DNA from: Minisyncoccota bacterium
GTDB lineage: Bacteria; Patescibacteriota; Minisyncoccia; Phycocordibacterales; UBA9973
Assembly (NCBI GenBank): GCA_017992255.1
Contig: JAGOPB010000005.1
Coordinates: forward strand, 1-32,278
DNA: 32,278 nt
Direction of reading: 5' to 3'
The notes beneath the pieces are model-generated. The model saw only the letters and a list, made by a program, of their open reading frames with translations, was not told where the DNA came from and made no database searches. Shown one piece after another: positions 15,404 to 25,115 of this stretch. The position numbers and the translations under genes were made by a program. Positions within the stretch are counted from its first letter, which is position 1; each line of letters starts with the position of its first letter.

Positions 15404-16078
15404 TTACAAGCTATGGAGGTCGTCTATAAAATCTTTTATTTTCTCTTCGGATATCCTAACCACAGTGTAGAAAGCATGCGTATTTTCCTGAGAGGTTTTC
15501 ACCGTTGCAAGCTCCTCGTTATAGACAGCTTCTTGTCCGAGTGACACGTGACCAGATGCCATACTGTGAAATATATCGTTTACTATTTTCTTGCCGTCTT
15601 CACTCATGTCATATCGAATATACTTTGTCTTTTTATCTTTATTCTCATTGGCGTCTTTTATACTTTCATCAATTTGATTATAATCAGTATAAAAAACCAT
15701 GTCACTAGGGTGGTATGCGTCTATAGGCGCTAGAAATGCACCCTTGCCATTGTTTATCACACCTCCGAGTACAAAAGTTGTTTCAATAGTGATAGTTTCT
15801 GGATCATTTTTTTGTACAGTATCAAAGTAGTGTGCAATGCGTTGTATGCAATCTGATAAAAGCATTAAATCAAAGCCTTCCTCGCTTTTTTTAAGTTCAT
15901 CTAGAGCTTTAGCAATTGCGTGACCAATATCACTTTCCTTGACTATTTCAGGAAGTGTATCAAATACTTTTTTTGTATCAAATTGAACAAGACGTGCATC
16001 GACGTGTACTCCATAATTTTTTTTTTCTACTGGGTGACTATCTGAATGCGATTGTTCGCCACTTAAATTTTCAATCAT
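15404..16078 (-). CDS. Unknown soluble protein
   Basis: This protein has 224 residues from the ATG at 16078. A GTG 15 nt upstream is also open, but the ATG is preferred because TACTAT ends 6 nt before it. The protein is soluble and acidic, with no signal peptide. An alternating strand/helix pattern is visible, including ITIETTFVLGGVINNGKGAF and FLAPIDAYHPSDMVFYTDYN in the middle, and a conserved-looking HSMASGHVSLGQEAVYNEE stretch near the end (about 180-200). The HPSD and HVS residues could line a site, but no family was recognised. It stands alone between the lamin-tail gene and the conjugative-type ATPase gene. Confidence 0.6.
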   Translation of the reverse strand: MIENLSGEQSHSDSHPVEKKNYGVHVDARLVQFDTKKVFDTLPEIVKESDIGHAIAKALDELKKSEEGFDLMLLSDCIQRIAHYFDTVQKNDPETITIETTFVLGGVINNGKGAFLAPIDAYHPSDMVFYTDYNQIDESIKDANENKDKKTKYIRYDMSEDGKKIVNDIFHSMASGHVSLGQEAVYNEELATVKTSQENTHAFYTVVRISEEKIKDFIDDLHSL

Positions 16079-16093
16079 GTAAATATAGTACAC

Positions 16094-16289
16094 TAAGTGA
16101 AAAAAATTTCAAAATACTCACAACACCACTCGTTGATAACTCTCTGTAGAATACACAACCTCGGCACGGTCACTAGTGTAAAGTGTTTGGATTATTTTAA
16201 TACATCTAGTTTACAATTTTGGCAGATACGAGTTTCAGGATTCATGTACCACTAGTCTACTTTTTATTGTACTCACAAGCACGTCAGTC
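16094..16289. other. Intergenic spacer without recognised elements
   Basis: About 196 bp between two leftward genes. No ORF, terminator with T-run or RNA motif is convincing. It presumably carries the promoter of the 15404-16078 gene. Confidence 0.4.
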
Positions 16290-18857
16290 TTATTTCAATA
16301 TCTGTCGTAGCAAATCCTCAGGAACTTCTTTCTTTTTTTTATTTGATTGTGCTGATAGTGTGGATGCCGATTCTTCATCGTTTTCGTTTCCTGTTTGATC
16401 CAACTGTGAAACAACAGCTCCAGCGCCAACACGGCGTTCTTTTTGGTTTGCAAGCCAACTCTCTGCCTCTTTTCGTTCGTTATCTTTTTTCAACAACTTT
16501 TCTTCTTGTTCTTTTTGTTTTTCTTGTAGCAACTTTTCTTGTTCTAGTTTTTTCGCGTTCTCTGAGGTATCTCTTTCAGCCTGAGCTTGTGTTTCAGTTT
16601 GTTGTTTTAATTTTTTTTCTTTTTCTAGACGCTCTATGTCTTCTTTTTCTTTTTTTTGTTTTTCTAAATATTCTTTATTTTCTTTTTGCTCTTTTTCTGC
16701 TCGTGCTTGTACTTCCTGGCGTTCTTGTTCTTTATCTATATGTTCATGTATCTCTTCTAGCGTATCACCGTCTCCATCATGAAATGCTTGATCTTCTAAT
16801 TCGATAACTTTTAGAATTGCCTGCTCTTGTATCGGTGAGTCAGTGTGTTCATGTATTTTTTTTTGTGTGTCTATATATTTTTTGCTTGTTATACTAGCGA
16901 GAACTTTACGTAATTCATCTTTATTTTCATTAGATTGTTCTTTCTGAGAAAAACCAGACCGTGGTGTTGGTGTAGTGGATTTAAGCATAGACAAGGAGAC
17001 TCGTTCTTGTTTTGGTTTCTCTACCCCAACTGGTTCTATATGTTTTGCAGGAAATTGCTTGCCTGCTGTTTGGAGAGCTTCTGTCAGCACCTTACCCAGA
17101 TCTTCATAATCCGGACTTTTTCGTTTTGTGTGAATATATTTTTCTGAAGGTTTCCGTTTGATACTAGGTTTCAAAATTTCCTTAGGTTGTTCTTCTTTCT
17201 CTTCATCAGATTTTCTGCTACTTGAAAATGATGGAGATTTTGATATTTGTACATCTTGAGCAGGACGTTGAGGTGTTGTTTTTTGTCCTCGAAGGTCGAC
17301 ACGTTCCGGAGAACTGTTTTGTTGTTGAAACTCAATTCCGAGAGATGCCAGAGCGTCGTTGGCTTCTATTTGTTTTCGCGGATTAATCTTGAAATTCTTG
17401 ACTGGTTTCAGTGTACCGTCTTTTATTTTTTGCATATCTTCTTTACAATACACTGAACGTCCTTCCTGCGGTTCAAACGGTACAGAAACTTCTTTTCCAC
17501 ATGCAGAACATGTCGCTTTCCATTTGCCTTCCGGCGCTTTTGAATCACGTCCTCCCATGAGACCGCTCCAGTCGTTTATCTCTTGTTCTATTTCTTCTTT
17601 CGGTTTTGCATACATTTCTCGTGAGTTTATAATAACTTTCTCCTTACTATCAACGTCTGCATCAATACGCATAGGTGGCAACGTGTATGCAGAAAAAGGT
17701 CTCGACGTGATACCATCAACCATCAGTTTCAGATACACATGGTAGTTTGGTTGCGCGACAATATCTTCGGGCAAGAATTCTGGCATGAATTCTTTTTCAA
17801 GAAAATCTGCATCTTCTGCACCTACACGAAACACGATCATCGTTCCCACGTTACCAAAGACAGCGTCACGCACAACGTCGCCACTTTGTGTTTTTAATTG
17901 TGCTGTATATTGGTGGGCAATGATAAGGTTCAATCTGTATTTTCTAGCTTCAGAAAGAATGGACGCAAAAGAATCGGTAACAAAGTTTTGGAATTCGTCG
18001 ACATATAGATAAAAGTCTCTTCGTTCTGGTTCAGGAATCCGAACTCTCTCCATTGCAGCAAGTTGTATTTTGGTGATGAGCATCCCACCGAGCAATGAGG
18101 AGTTATCTTCACCGATACGTCCTTTTGATACGTTCACAAGAAAAATCTTTCCTGAGTTCATGATGTCAAAGATATCCATCGTAGACTTTGACTGTCCTAC
18201 CACATTTCTAATAATAGATGTAGAAAGAAATTGCCCTACCTTGTTTTGAATAGGCGCTATAGCTTCATTTCGAAACTTATCTTGCCACGCTTCATATTCG
18301 TGAATCCAAAATGTTTTCACGACTGGATCTTTCAAGTTTGAAACTATCTGTTGACGGTAGTCTTTGTCTACCAAAAGTCTCGGGATACCCAGAAGTGTCG
18401 TTCCTGGTGTATCTAAAAGTGCCAGAATCGCATTATTTAAAATGTATTCCATACGCGCACTCCATGTGTTTGCCCACATTTTTGTAAAGATACTCATAAG
18501 TCCTGATGCGACTAGGTGTTTGTATTGAGGATCTGGAAGTTCTAGAACATTGAAACCAATATGAAAGTCAACATCTGCTGGGTTGAAATATATGACGTCT
18601 TTGATGCGATCTGCAGGAATTGCTCTCAATACATCTTCTACGAGCTCACCGTGAGGATCGACAACGCACACACCTTCTCCGTTGGCGATATTTTGAATAA
18701 TCATGTTATATAAAAGTGCAGACTTTCCTGTACCTGATTTTCCCAACACATACATATGCTGACGTCTGTCCTTTTTTTTAATTCCAAAAACTTTTTCATT
18801 GTTTCGAAAATGTGTTTTTGCAATGTAGGTTATTTCTTTATTGTAGGGTACGTCCAT
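16290..18857 (-). CDS. TraD/VirD4-type ATPase with zinc-ribbon-like segment and coiled-coil tail
   Basis: This protein has 855 residues from the ATG at 18857, chosen because TATTCT ends 6 nt before it. A TTG 36 nt further upstream is open. The ATPase region (about 1-410) has a Walker A (LGKSGTGKSAL), an acidic CVVDPHGELVEDVL motif, a Walker B-like FYLYVDEFQNF and a TraM-recognition-like SEARKYRLNLIIAHQY. These place it with HerA/VirD4-type conjugative coupling ATPases. A zinc-ribbon-like segment follows (about 465-490; CSACGKEVSVPFEPQEG then VYCKED), then about 200 disordered residues and a long Lys/Glu/Gln coiled coil. There are no membrane helices. No other type IV secretion gene is nearby, so it may act in DNA uptake or transfer or in chromosome movement. 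The exact role is open. Confidence 0.85.
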   Translation of the reverse strand: MDVPYNKEITYIAKTHFRNNEKVFGIKKKDRRQHMYVLGKSGTGKSALLYNMIIQNIANGEGVCVVDPHGELVEDVLRAIPADRIKDVIYFNPADVDFHIGFNVLELPDPQYKHLVASGLMSIFTKMWANTWSARMEYILNNAILALLDTPGTTLLGIPRLLVDKDYRQQIVSNLKDPVVKTFWIHEYEAWQDKFRNEAIAPIQNKVGQFLSTSIIRNVVGQSKSTMDIFDIMNSGKIFLVNVSKGRIGEDNSSLLGGMLITKIQLAAMERVRIPEPERRDFYLYVDEFQNFVTDSFASILSEARKYRLNLIIAHQYTAQLKTQSGDVVRDAVFGNVGTMIVFRVGAEDADFLEKEFMPEFLPEDIVAQPNYHVYLKLMVDGITSRPFSAYTLPPMRIDADVDSKEKVIINSREMYAKPKEEIEQEINDWSGLMGGRDSKAPEGKWKATCSACGKEVSVPFEPQEGRSVYCKEDMQKIKDGTLKPVKNFKINPRKQIEANDALASLGIEFQQQNSSPERVDLRGQKTTPQRPAQDVQISKSPSFSSSRKSDEEKEEQPKEILKPSIKRKPSEKYIHTKRKSPDYEDLGKVLTEALQTAGKQFPAKHIEPVGVEKPKQERVSLSMLKSTTPTPRSGFSQKEQSNENKDELRKVLASITSKKYIDTQKKIHEHTDSPIQEQAILKVIELEDQAFHDGDGDTLEEIHEHIDKEQERQEVQARAEKEQKENKEYLEKQKKEKEDIERLEKEKKLKQQTETQAQAERDTSENAKKLEQEKLLQEKQKEQEEKLLKKDNERKEAESWLANQKERRVGAGAVVSQLDQTGNENDEESASTLSAQSNKKKKEVPEDLLRQILK

Positions 18858-18863
18858 AAAAAT

Positions 18864-18869
18864 AGAATA
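18864..18869 (-). promoter_or_regulatory. -10 box supporting the ATPase start
   Basis: TATTCT on the minus strand ends 6 nt before the ATG at 18857. This spacing recurs at several genes in the window and argues for the ATG over the upstream TTG. Confidence 0.45.
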
Positions 18870-19020
18870 CACAAATGTTTTTAATCCTGACAACGTAATA
18901 GCATTTGCGCGAGCACATTGTCATGAAACAAGAGAACTCTGTGAATCTATTATATAGTGCAAAGGGCTATGTGTAAACAAAAAAAACATTCATGAGAGAT
19001 ATTGCTTAAAATTTATATAC

Positions 19021-19272
19021 ATGGTAGACTCTTTTTGTATGGTAGCTTTTCTCTCAATACTCCCTTTTGCACAAATAGCACTCGCAATTCTCCTTATCGT
19101 AGGAGTTCTTTTGCAAGAGCGCAGTGCAGGTATTGGTGGAGCTCTAGGCGGTGGAGATGGTAGTATTACCTATCACAAACGCCGAGGTTTCGAGAAATTT
19201 CTCTTTGTTTTTTCTATTGTCGTAGCAATTCTTTTCGTCGCAGTTACTATTGTTCACATTGCACTTCGATAA
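19021..19272 (+). CDS. secG: Preprotein translocase subunit SecG
   Basis: This 83-aa protein has two transmembrane helices (about 11-30 and 58-80). The SecG signature lies between them: LLQERSAGIGGALGGGDGS, a Gly-rich cytoplasmic loop, followed by the basic YHKRRGFEK. SecG assists SecYE in Sec-dependent export. A second in-frame ATG at codon 7 could also be used. The gene is divergent from the conjugative-type ATPase gene and 29 bp upstream of an OppA-like gene in the same direction, a pairing that may form an operon. Confidence 0.92.
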   Translation: MVDSFCMVAFLSILPFAQIALAILLIVGVLLQERSAGIGGALGGGDGSITYHKRRGFEKFLFVFSIVVAILFVAVTIVHIALR

Positions 19273-19301
19273 AACAAGATCTCCATATTTTAATTTAATT
19301 C

Positions 19302-21035
19302 ATGAAAATGCATACACCTTTGTTTCGTGCGACATCTCGCACTGACTGGAACACTATTTTTTTATCATTCACCAAAAAAGAATGGTATCTTTTTTTGTTT
19401 CTTTGCGGGCTCTTTATATGTAGTACATTGTTTGTTCTATTTACTCTTTCAAACAAATTCGAGGTCATTGCACCTGCACACGGAGGAACGCTTGTTGAAG
19501 GAATACTAGGTACACCTCGGTATATAAATCCAGTCATAGCTCTAACAGACGCGGACCGCGATATTACCTCCCTGGTCTACAGTGGGTTGACCAAAGAAAA
19601 CAAAGACGGTGATATAATACCGGATTTAGCAGAATCGTGGACTATTGACGAATCAGGACTTGTGTACACGTTTACACTAAAAGATAACGTTGTATTTCAA
19701 GATGGTGAACCAGTTACTGCTGAAGATATAGTCTACACTATAGAGACAATACAGAATTCGATTCTCAAAAGTCCTCTTCGTATCAAATGGGAGGGTGTTG
19801 TTGTTGAAGCAACAGACTCTCGTACTATTGTCTTCACACTCAAACAACCATTTATAGGTTTTCTAGACAATACCTCAGTAGGTATTTTACCAAAACATAA
19901 ATGGGAAAATGTACCTATTAATGAATTTGCGTTTAGTGATTTCAATATGTATCCTGTGGGATCAGGACCATTTCAAGTCGCAAGTGTTTCCAAAAAAGCC
20001 ACCGGTGTCCCCAATTCAATCACCTTGCGTTCCTTTGACCAATCTTCTACCGGAGAACCTTTTATAGACAAGTTTGTACTTCGTTTCTACCCCAATGAAG
20101 ATGCACGGCTCGCTGCTCTCAAAAGTGGTGTGATAGATCAAGCGGGTGGAGTCGCACCAGAAGATGTAGAACAGTTTGTCCTTCGTGATATGGAAATTAC
20201 GACCTCTGTGTTGCCACGAGTTTTCGGAATATATTTTAACCAAAACAAATCAACAGTCTTGGCACAAACAGGTATAAAAACAGCGGTTGAAAAATCAATC
20301 AACCGAGAGACTATCGTCCAAGAAGCACTTTTGGGTTATGGAATCGCTATAACCTCCCCTATACCACCAAACCTTGTTGCGGGATTGGAATTACCGGCGG
20401 TAGAAGCACAAGACTTTGATGGAGCAATAGCTACATTGGAAAAGAACGGCTGGAAACTGGGTGACGATGGGTTTCGAAGTAAAGTAATCGATAAAAAAGA
20501 TACTCCTCTTCGTTTTTCTATTTCAACATCAGACACTCCTGAACTAAAAAAAACAGCAGAACTAATACGAGATGATCTTTCACATGTTGGTATTCTAGTT
20601 GATATAAAAGTATACGATAGTGGCACTCTCAATCAACAAATAATACGCTCTCGAGACTATGATGCATTACTTTTTGGAAAAGTGGTAGGAAAGGAGAATG
20701 ATTTATTTGCATTTTGGCATTCATCACAACGAAATGATCCTGGTCTAAATATTTCAAATTACGTGAACAAGACAGTAGACTCTATTTTAGAAAAGAATGC
20801 CCGCGAAAAAGATCCCGACATACGAAAAACCAACTATGCCTCTTTTATCAAAGAAATCAACAACGACAAACCAGCTATATTTCTCTATTCACCTGATTAT
20901 ATTTATATATCAAACAAAACAGTGAAAGGACTAGAACCAAGTGCAATAAGTTCCGCTTCAAAACGTTTTAACACGGTGACGTCATGGTATATAGACAAAC
21001 AAAGTTTATGGCCTATCTTTACACACAATCAATAA
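19302..21035 (+). CDS. Family 5 extracellular solute-binding protein (OppA/DppA-like)
   Basis: This 577-aa protein has an N-terminal membrane segment (about 26-48) acting as signal anchor, then the periplasmic-binding-protein fold of family 5. Visible family features are GTPRYINPVIALTDADRDI, LVYSGLTKENKDGDIIPDLA, a DGEPVTAEDIVYTI motif and YPVGSGPFQV. The length is typical. Family 5 proteins deliver peptides or other solutes to ABC importers. No permease or ATPase gene is next to it, so it is an orphan here. In CPR cells it might serve peptide scavenging with a distant transporter. It follows secG and precedes the RNase J gene in the same direction. Confidence 0.88.
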   Translation: MKMHTPLFRATSRTDWNTIFLSFTKKEWYLFLFLCGLFICSTLFVLFTLSNKFEVIAPAHGGTLVEGILGTPRYINPVIALTDADRDITSLVYSGLTKENKDGDIIPDLAESWTIDESGLVYTFTLKDNVVFQDGEPVTAEDIVYTIETIQNSILKSPLRIKWEGVVVEATDSRTIVFTLKQPFIGFLDNTSVGILPKHKWENVPINEFAFSDFNMYPVGSGPFQVASVSKKATGVPNSITLRSFDQSSTGEPFIDKFVLRFYPNEDARLAALKSGVIDQAGGVAPEDVEQFVLRDMEITTSVLPRVFGIYFNQNKSTVLAQTGIKTAVEKSINRETIVQEALLGYGIAITSPIPPNLVAGLELPAVEAQDFDGAIATLEKNGWKLGDDGFRSKVIDKKDTPLRFSISTSDTPELKKTAELIRDDLSHVGILVDIKVYDSGTLNQQIIRSRDYDALLFGKVVGKENDLFAFWHSSQRNDPGLNISNYVNKTVDSILEKNAREKDPDIRKTNYASFIKEINNDKPAIFLYSPDYIYISNKTVKGLEPSAISSASKRFNTVTSWYIDKQSLWPIFTHNQ

Positions 21036-21083
21036 CAACACTTTATAACCGCACCCACATGTGCACACTATATACATTCTACA

Positions 21084-23153
21084 ATGAACACATCAAATAA
21101 CAATAATTCGCAACAACCCACACCACATGGAAACAATCGACCGCAACAAACAAGGTCGACTTCGTATTTCAAAAAACCCCAACAACGTCCCTATGCGGGA
21201 ACATATAAAGGTAATTCTCAAAACAAACATACACAAAACTCGCAAACGAGAGTATTTTTACGTCCTTCAATACCACAACAAAACACTCAACGTACGACAA
21301 TAACACCTAGTGTAAATATCGAATTACGAAAAGTGCTTACTCAGGCACAAGGGCAAAACACACCAACAAAGACGGTACTTCCTCAACAAAAGGCACGACG
21401 ACCAATGCCTCGACGTATGTCTCATCCTCGTATTGTGAAAAACAAAAAGGATATCATTCCTCCTGTAGCACCGGGGGTCATACGCATCATCCCTCTCGGT
21501 GGCGTAGAGGAGATCGGTAAAAATATGACTGCTATAGAAATAGGAAATGATATTATCGTCATAGATGCTGGTATGCATTTCTCGACGGAGGAAACTCCAG
21601 GTATTGATTATGTTATTCCCAACACTCGCTATCTAGAAGAAAATAAAAGTCGCATTCGAGCACTCATCGTAACTCACGGCCACCTGGACCACATAGGTGG
21701 TGTACCATTAGTGCTTTCGCGTATAGGCAATCCACCAGTATATTCTCGAAATCTAACGGTGTTGATGTTAAAAAAACGTCAATCAGAATTCCCTCACTTA
21801 CCACCTTTAAATGCTGTTGTCGTAGAAAAAGATGAAACTATTATGTGTGGTGATATCAAAGTTCGTTTCTGGGGAGTCACGCATACTATTCCTGACTCTA
21901 TGGGAGTTATAATAGAAACAAAACATGGTTGGATTGTAAACCCTGGTGATTACAAACTCGATCAAATTGATGGAATTGTTTCAGACAGTGAAGAAGAAGA
22001 ATATAAAAAATTTGATACAGCAAAAGTCCTACTTCTCATGACTGACTCGACAAATATTGAAAATGAAGGATTTTCATTACCTGAAATAAAAGTACATCAA
22101 GGATTGGAAAACCTGATAAAAAAAATAAAAGGTCGCACTATTATTGCTGCGTTTGCTTCACACATTACTCGCCTTATGCGCGTAGTAGAAATAGCAGAGG
22201 AACTCAATAAAAAAGTTGTTCTAGAGGGTCGCTCCATGAAAACCAATATAGAAGTAGCTATAGAAGCTGGTCTTATCAAACCAAAAAAAGGAACACTTAT
22301 TTCTCTCGAAGAAATAAAGAACTATCCACCTGATCGAGTGATTGCACTTATGACAGGAGCACAGGGAGAAGAATTTGCTGCACTAAACAGAGCAGCAAAC
22401 AAAACACATAAAAAATTTGCATTGCAAAAAGGTGATACTATCATTTTGTCAGCTTCTGTCGTTCCTGGGAATGAACGAGCAGTCGAACGAATGAAAGACG
22501 GTTTAGCAAGACAAGGAGTTCATATCATAACGTATCGGACTCCAGGAGAAGACTTTGTTCACGCAACAGGACACGGCAATAAAGAGGATGTACGCTGGCT
22601 TCATAAAAAAATGAATGAAAAATTCTTTATCCCAATTCACGGAAACCATTATAGATTGCAATTGCACAAAGACTTTGTAGTAGAAATGGGGATGAAACCA
22701 GAGAATGTTATTGTTCCGGATAATGGTAGTATTATCGAGATTTCGGCTGATGGTGAAAAAATATCATTACGAAAAGAAAAAGCTCCTTCTGCTGTTATGA
22801 TGGTTGATGGATTTACCGTTGGAGACGAACAAGAGGTCGTGATTCGGGACAGACAAATGCTTGCCGAAGACGGAATGTTTGTCATAGTAGCAACCGTCGC
22901 AGCGGATACCGGAAAACTACGTAAATCTCCTGACATAATCTCACGAGGTTTTGTGTACTTAAAAGAATCCCAAGAATTACTCCATGAAGCGAGAGGGATA
23001 ATTAAAAAAACAGTGGAGGGTGGCGCTGCTGGTCAAGTAAGGCCTATAAACTTTGACGCAATCAAAGAAGAGCTTGTGGACAATCTAGAACGGTTTTTGT
23101 TTCAAAAAACAGCAAAACGTCCACTTATTATCCCCGTTCTTTTGTGTATTTAG
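21084..23153 (+). CDS. rnj: Ribonuclease J with disordered N-terminal extension
   Basis: This 689-aa protein is a metallo-beta-lactamase/beta-CASP nuclease that processes and degrades RNA. After an approximately 125-residue Gln/Asn/Pro/Arg-rich disordered extension, the core starts at RIIPLGGVEEIGKNM. The zinc motif HGHLDHIGG is at about 197-205, NPGDYKLD and MTDSTNIENEGF follow, and the beta-CASP part ends with an IPIHGNHYRL-type His motif (about 518-527). The C-terminal domain closes with KRPLIIPVLLCI as in other RNase J proteins. The core length is normal, so the protein is full-length plus the extension, which may bind RNA. The MFS gene starts 7 bp after its stop. Confidence 0.93.
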   Translation: MNTSNNNNSQQPTPHGNNRPQQTRSTSYFKKPQQRPYAGTYKGNSQNKHTQNSQTRVFLRPSIPQQNTQRTTITPSVNIELRKVLTQAQGQNTPTKTVLPQQKARRPMPRRMSHPRIVKNKKDIIPPVAPGVIRIIPLGGVEEIGKNMTAIEIGNDIIVIDAGMHFSTEETPGIDYVIPNTRYLEENKSRIRALIVTHGHLDHIGGVPLVLSRIGNPPVYSRNLTVLMLKKRQSEFPHLPPLNAVVVEKDETIMCGDIKVRFWGVTHTIPDSMGVIIETKHGWIVNPGDYKLDQIDGIVSDSEEEEYKKFDTAKVLLLMTDSTNIENEGFSLPEIKVHQGLENLIKKIKGRTIIAAFASHITRLMRVVEIAEELNKKVVLEGRSMKTNIEVAIEAGLIKPKKGTLISLEEIKNYPPDRVIALMTGAQGEEFAALNRAANKTHKKFALQKGDTIILSASVVPGNERAVERMKDGLARQGVHIITYRTPGEDFVHATGHGNKEDVRWLHKKMNEKFFIPIHGNHYRLQLHKDFVVEMGMKPENVIVPDNGSIIEISADGEKISLRKEKAPSAVMMVDGFTVGDEQEVVIRDRQMLAEDGMFVIVATVAADTGKLRKSPDIISRGFVYLKESQELLHEARGIIKKTVEGGAAGQVRPINFDAIKEELVDNLERFLFQKTAKRPLIIPVLLCI

Positions 23154-23160
23154 CTATTAT

Positions 23161-24309
23161 ATGAAAGGACCGCTTTCACGCATCTACATACTTAGTTTTT
23201 TCTTTACGTTATGCATTTCCCTAACTGCATATGTAAACTCTTCATACTTAGCAACGTCTTTTTCTGAGACTACGATTAGTATTTTGTTTATCATAGAAGC
23301 AGTCTTTGCGATTGTCTTGCTTGATACAGTACCAACACTTATCAAACACATAGGCAATAAAAATACATTTTTTATTGCTTCTTTTTTTTCAGTGCTCGGA
23401 CTGTTTTTACTACATGGAAACGTGTCGCCAGTGAGTATGGCTATTGGTTTTATCCTGTTTCTTGCTGCAAATACAGTCATACTATTTTCCATTGACGTAT
23501 TTATAAAACATTATAGTCCTGTTACTGCTATGGGTAAAAGCCGAGGTCTATTTTTGCTTGTTATCAATACAGCATGGATTGTCTCTCCTTTTTTATCGTG
23601 GTGGATTATAGGAAATAAAGGGTTTCTCACTTTGTACACCCTTGCAGCACTGATACTCTCCGGAGTGTGCGTCTTTGCACTTGGGAATGTTTCAAATTTT
23701 TCAGAGGCTTCATATTCACATCGATCTTTTTTTAAAAGTACCAAAGAGGTGTGGGCGCGTTTTGATTTACGAGTTATTATTATTGTACAATTTTTTCTCC
23801 AGCTTTTTTATGCATGGATGATAGTATATACACCATTGTATCTCATTTCTATACGAGGTTTTTCTTATGCTTCTCTTGGTATTGTTTTTAGTATAATGCT
23901 TCTTCCTTTTATTCTACTTCAATTACCTCTTGGTATAATGGCAGACAGGCGGTATGGCGAAAAAGAAATTATGAGTGTCGGTTTCGTCATTATGTCTCTC
24001 TCTACTCTTATTTTTGCCTTCAACAATCACAATCAACTATGGTCATTTGCTCTTATATTGTTTTGTACACGTATCGGCGCTGCAATGGTAGAAGTCATGA
24101 GTGAAACATATTTCTTTAAGATAATTGGAGAACAAGAACCTGGCCTTATCAGTTTATTTCGCAGTATCTCTCCCTTAGCATACATAGTAGGCATGTCAGT
24201 TGCTATTATTCTTTTACCAATTGGAGGTTATACTGTACTGTATAGCATACTTGCTCTTTTATTAATGATAGGTGCACTCGTAAGCCGATACATCCATGAT
24301 ACAAAATAA
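23161..24309 (+). CDS. Major facilitator superfamily transporter
   Basis: This 382-aa protein has about twelve hydrophobic helices and short loops, matching MFS secondary transporters. The central cytoplasmic loop (about 180-200) carries HRSFFKSTKEVWARFDLR. The loop after helix 8, GIMADRRYGEKEIM, matches the conserved MFS G-x-x-[AS]-D-R-x-[GR]-[RK] motif. The substrate cannot be told from sequence. The gene starts 7 bp after the RNase J stop and its last 14 bp overlap the pseudouridine synthase gene, so the three are probably co-transcribed. Confidence 0.85.
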   Translation: MKGPLSRIYILSFFFTLCISLTAYVNSSYLATSFSETTISILFIIEAVFAIVLLDTVPTLIKHIGNKNTFFIASFFSVLGLFLLHGNVSPVSMAIGFILFLAANTVILFSIDVFIKHYSPVTAMGKSRGLFLLVINTAWIVSPFLSWWIIGNKGFLTLYTLAALILSGVCVFALGNVSNFSEASYSHRSFFKSTKEVWARFDLRVIIIVQFFLQLFYAWMIVYTPLYLISIRGFSYASLGIVFSIMLLPFILLQLPLGIMADRRYGEKEIMSVGFVIMSLSTLIFAFNNHNQLWSFALILFCTRIGAAMVEVMSETYFFKIIGEQEPGLISLFRSISPLAYIVGMSVAIILLPIGGYTVLYSILALLLMIGALVSRYIHDTK

Positions 24310-25099
24310 AAAAATATATAAAAAAACAAATCGTACTGAAAAAAAACCACGGGTAGTAAAAAAAAGTCCTTCCTCTGTTATTGGGGGCAAGAAACCGCTA
24401 TATCCTATGCGCATAAATAAATATATAGCTCATATGGGTATAGCTAGCCGACGCGAAGCAGATGAGTTGATAGAAAAAGGAAAGATATACGTCAACGGCG
24501 TCAAAGCTGAACTAGGCACTCAAGTAAAAAAGTCTGACATTGTTGGTCTCGGAAAAGATGGTACGATAAAAAGAGAAACACTGCGGTATTTTGCCTATTA
24601 CAAAGCACGAGGTATCACAACAACAAAAGAAGAGAATTCGCAGGACATACTCAAAGTAACCACCTTCCCTGTTCGTGTATTTCCTGTCGGACGATTAGAT
24701 AAAGACTCAGAAGGACTCATTATTATGACAAACGACGGACGAGTCACAGAGAGACTTTTACATCCTCGTTTCTACCACGAAAAAGAATATCGCGCAGAGC
24801 TCGACCATGCTATAAACAATACACTGCTTCGTGGACTAAAAAGTGGGTTGCATGTAGGCGCATTCAAAGCACGTCCTGCACAAGTGCGTAAATACGATGA
24901 ACATACCATCGACATTATTCTCACTGAAGGACAAAATCGTCAAGTTCGACGTATGGTAAAGGCTTTTGGATACAATGTCCGCTCTCTGGTACGATTTCGA
25001 ATAGAAAACATAGAGCTTGGAGATATGCAATCTGGTGAAACAAGAGAACTTCTCGGTGAAGAGCGTGCCGAATTTCTCAAACGATTAGGTATCGTATAA
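24296..25099 (+). CDS. RsuA/RluB-type 23S/16S rRNA pseudouridine synthase
   Basis: This 267-aa protein starts with a basic extension (1-37), then an S4 RNA-binding domain (about 38-95; MRINKYIAHMGIASRREADE). The RsuA/RluB catalytic domain follows with GRLDKDSEGLIIMTNDG (about 137-153), whose Asp is the catalytic residue, and the TEGQNRQVRRMVKAFGY motif (about 207-223). It converts a specific uridine in rRNA to pseudouridine, and the exact site cannot be assigned. It starts within the MFS gene (14-bp overlap). The S4 domain could be reached from an internal ATG, but the extension is basic and plausible. Confidence 0.9.
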   Translation: MIQNKKIYKKTNRTEKKPRVVKKSPSSVIGGKKPLYPMRINKYIAHMGIASRREADELIEKGKIYVNGVKAELGTQVKKSDIVGLGKDGTIKRETLRYFAYYKARGITTTKEENSQDILKVTTFPVRVFPVGRLDKDSEGLIIMTNDGRVTERLLHPRFYHEKEYRAELDHAINNTLLRGLKSGLHVGAFKARPAQVRKYDEHTIDIILTEGQNRQVRRMVKAFGYNVRSLVRFRIENIELGDMQSGETRELLGEERAEFLKRLGIV

Positions 25100-25115
25100 T
25101 CATCTCTATAGACAA

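Noticed and set aside
16343..16807. Hydrophobic + strand frame of 154 codons
   Set aside because: It is the complement of the Lys/Glu-rich coiled-coil tail of the ATPase, which gives Phe/Leu runs in the reverse frame.
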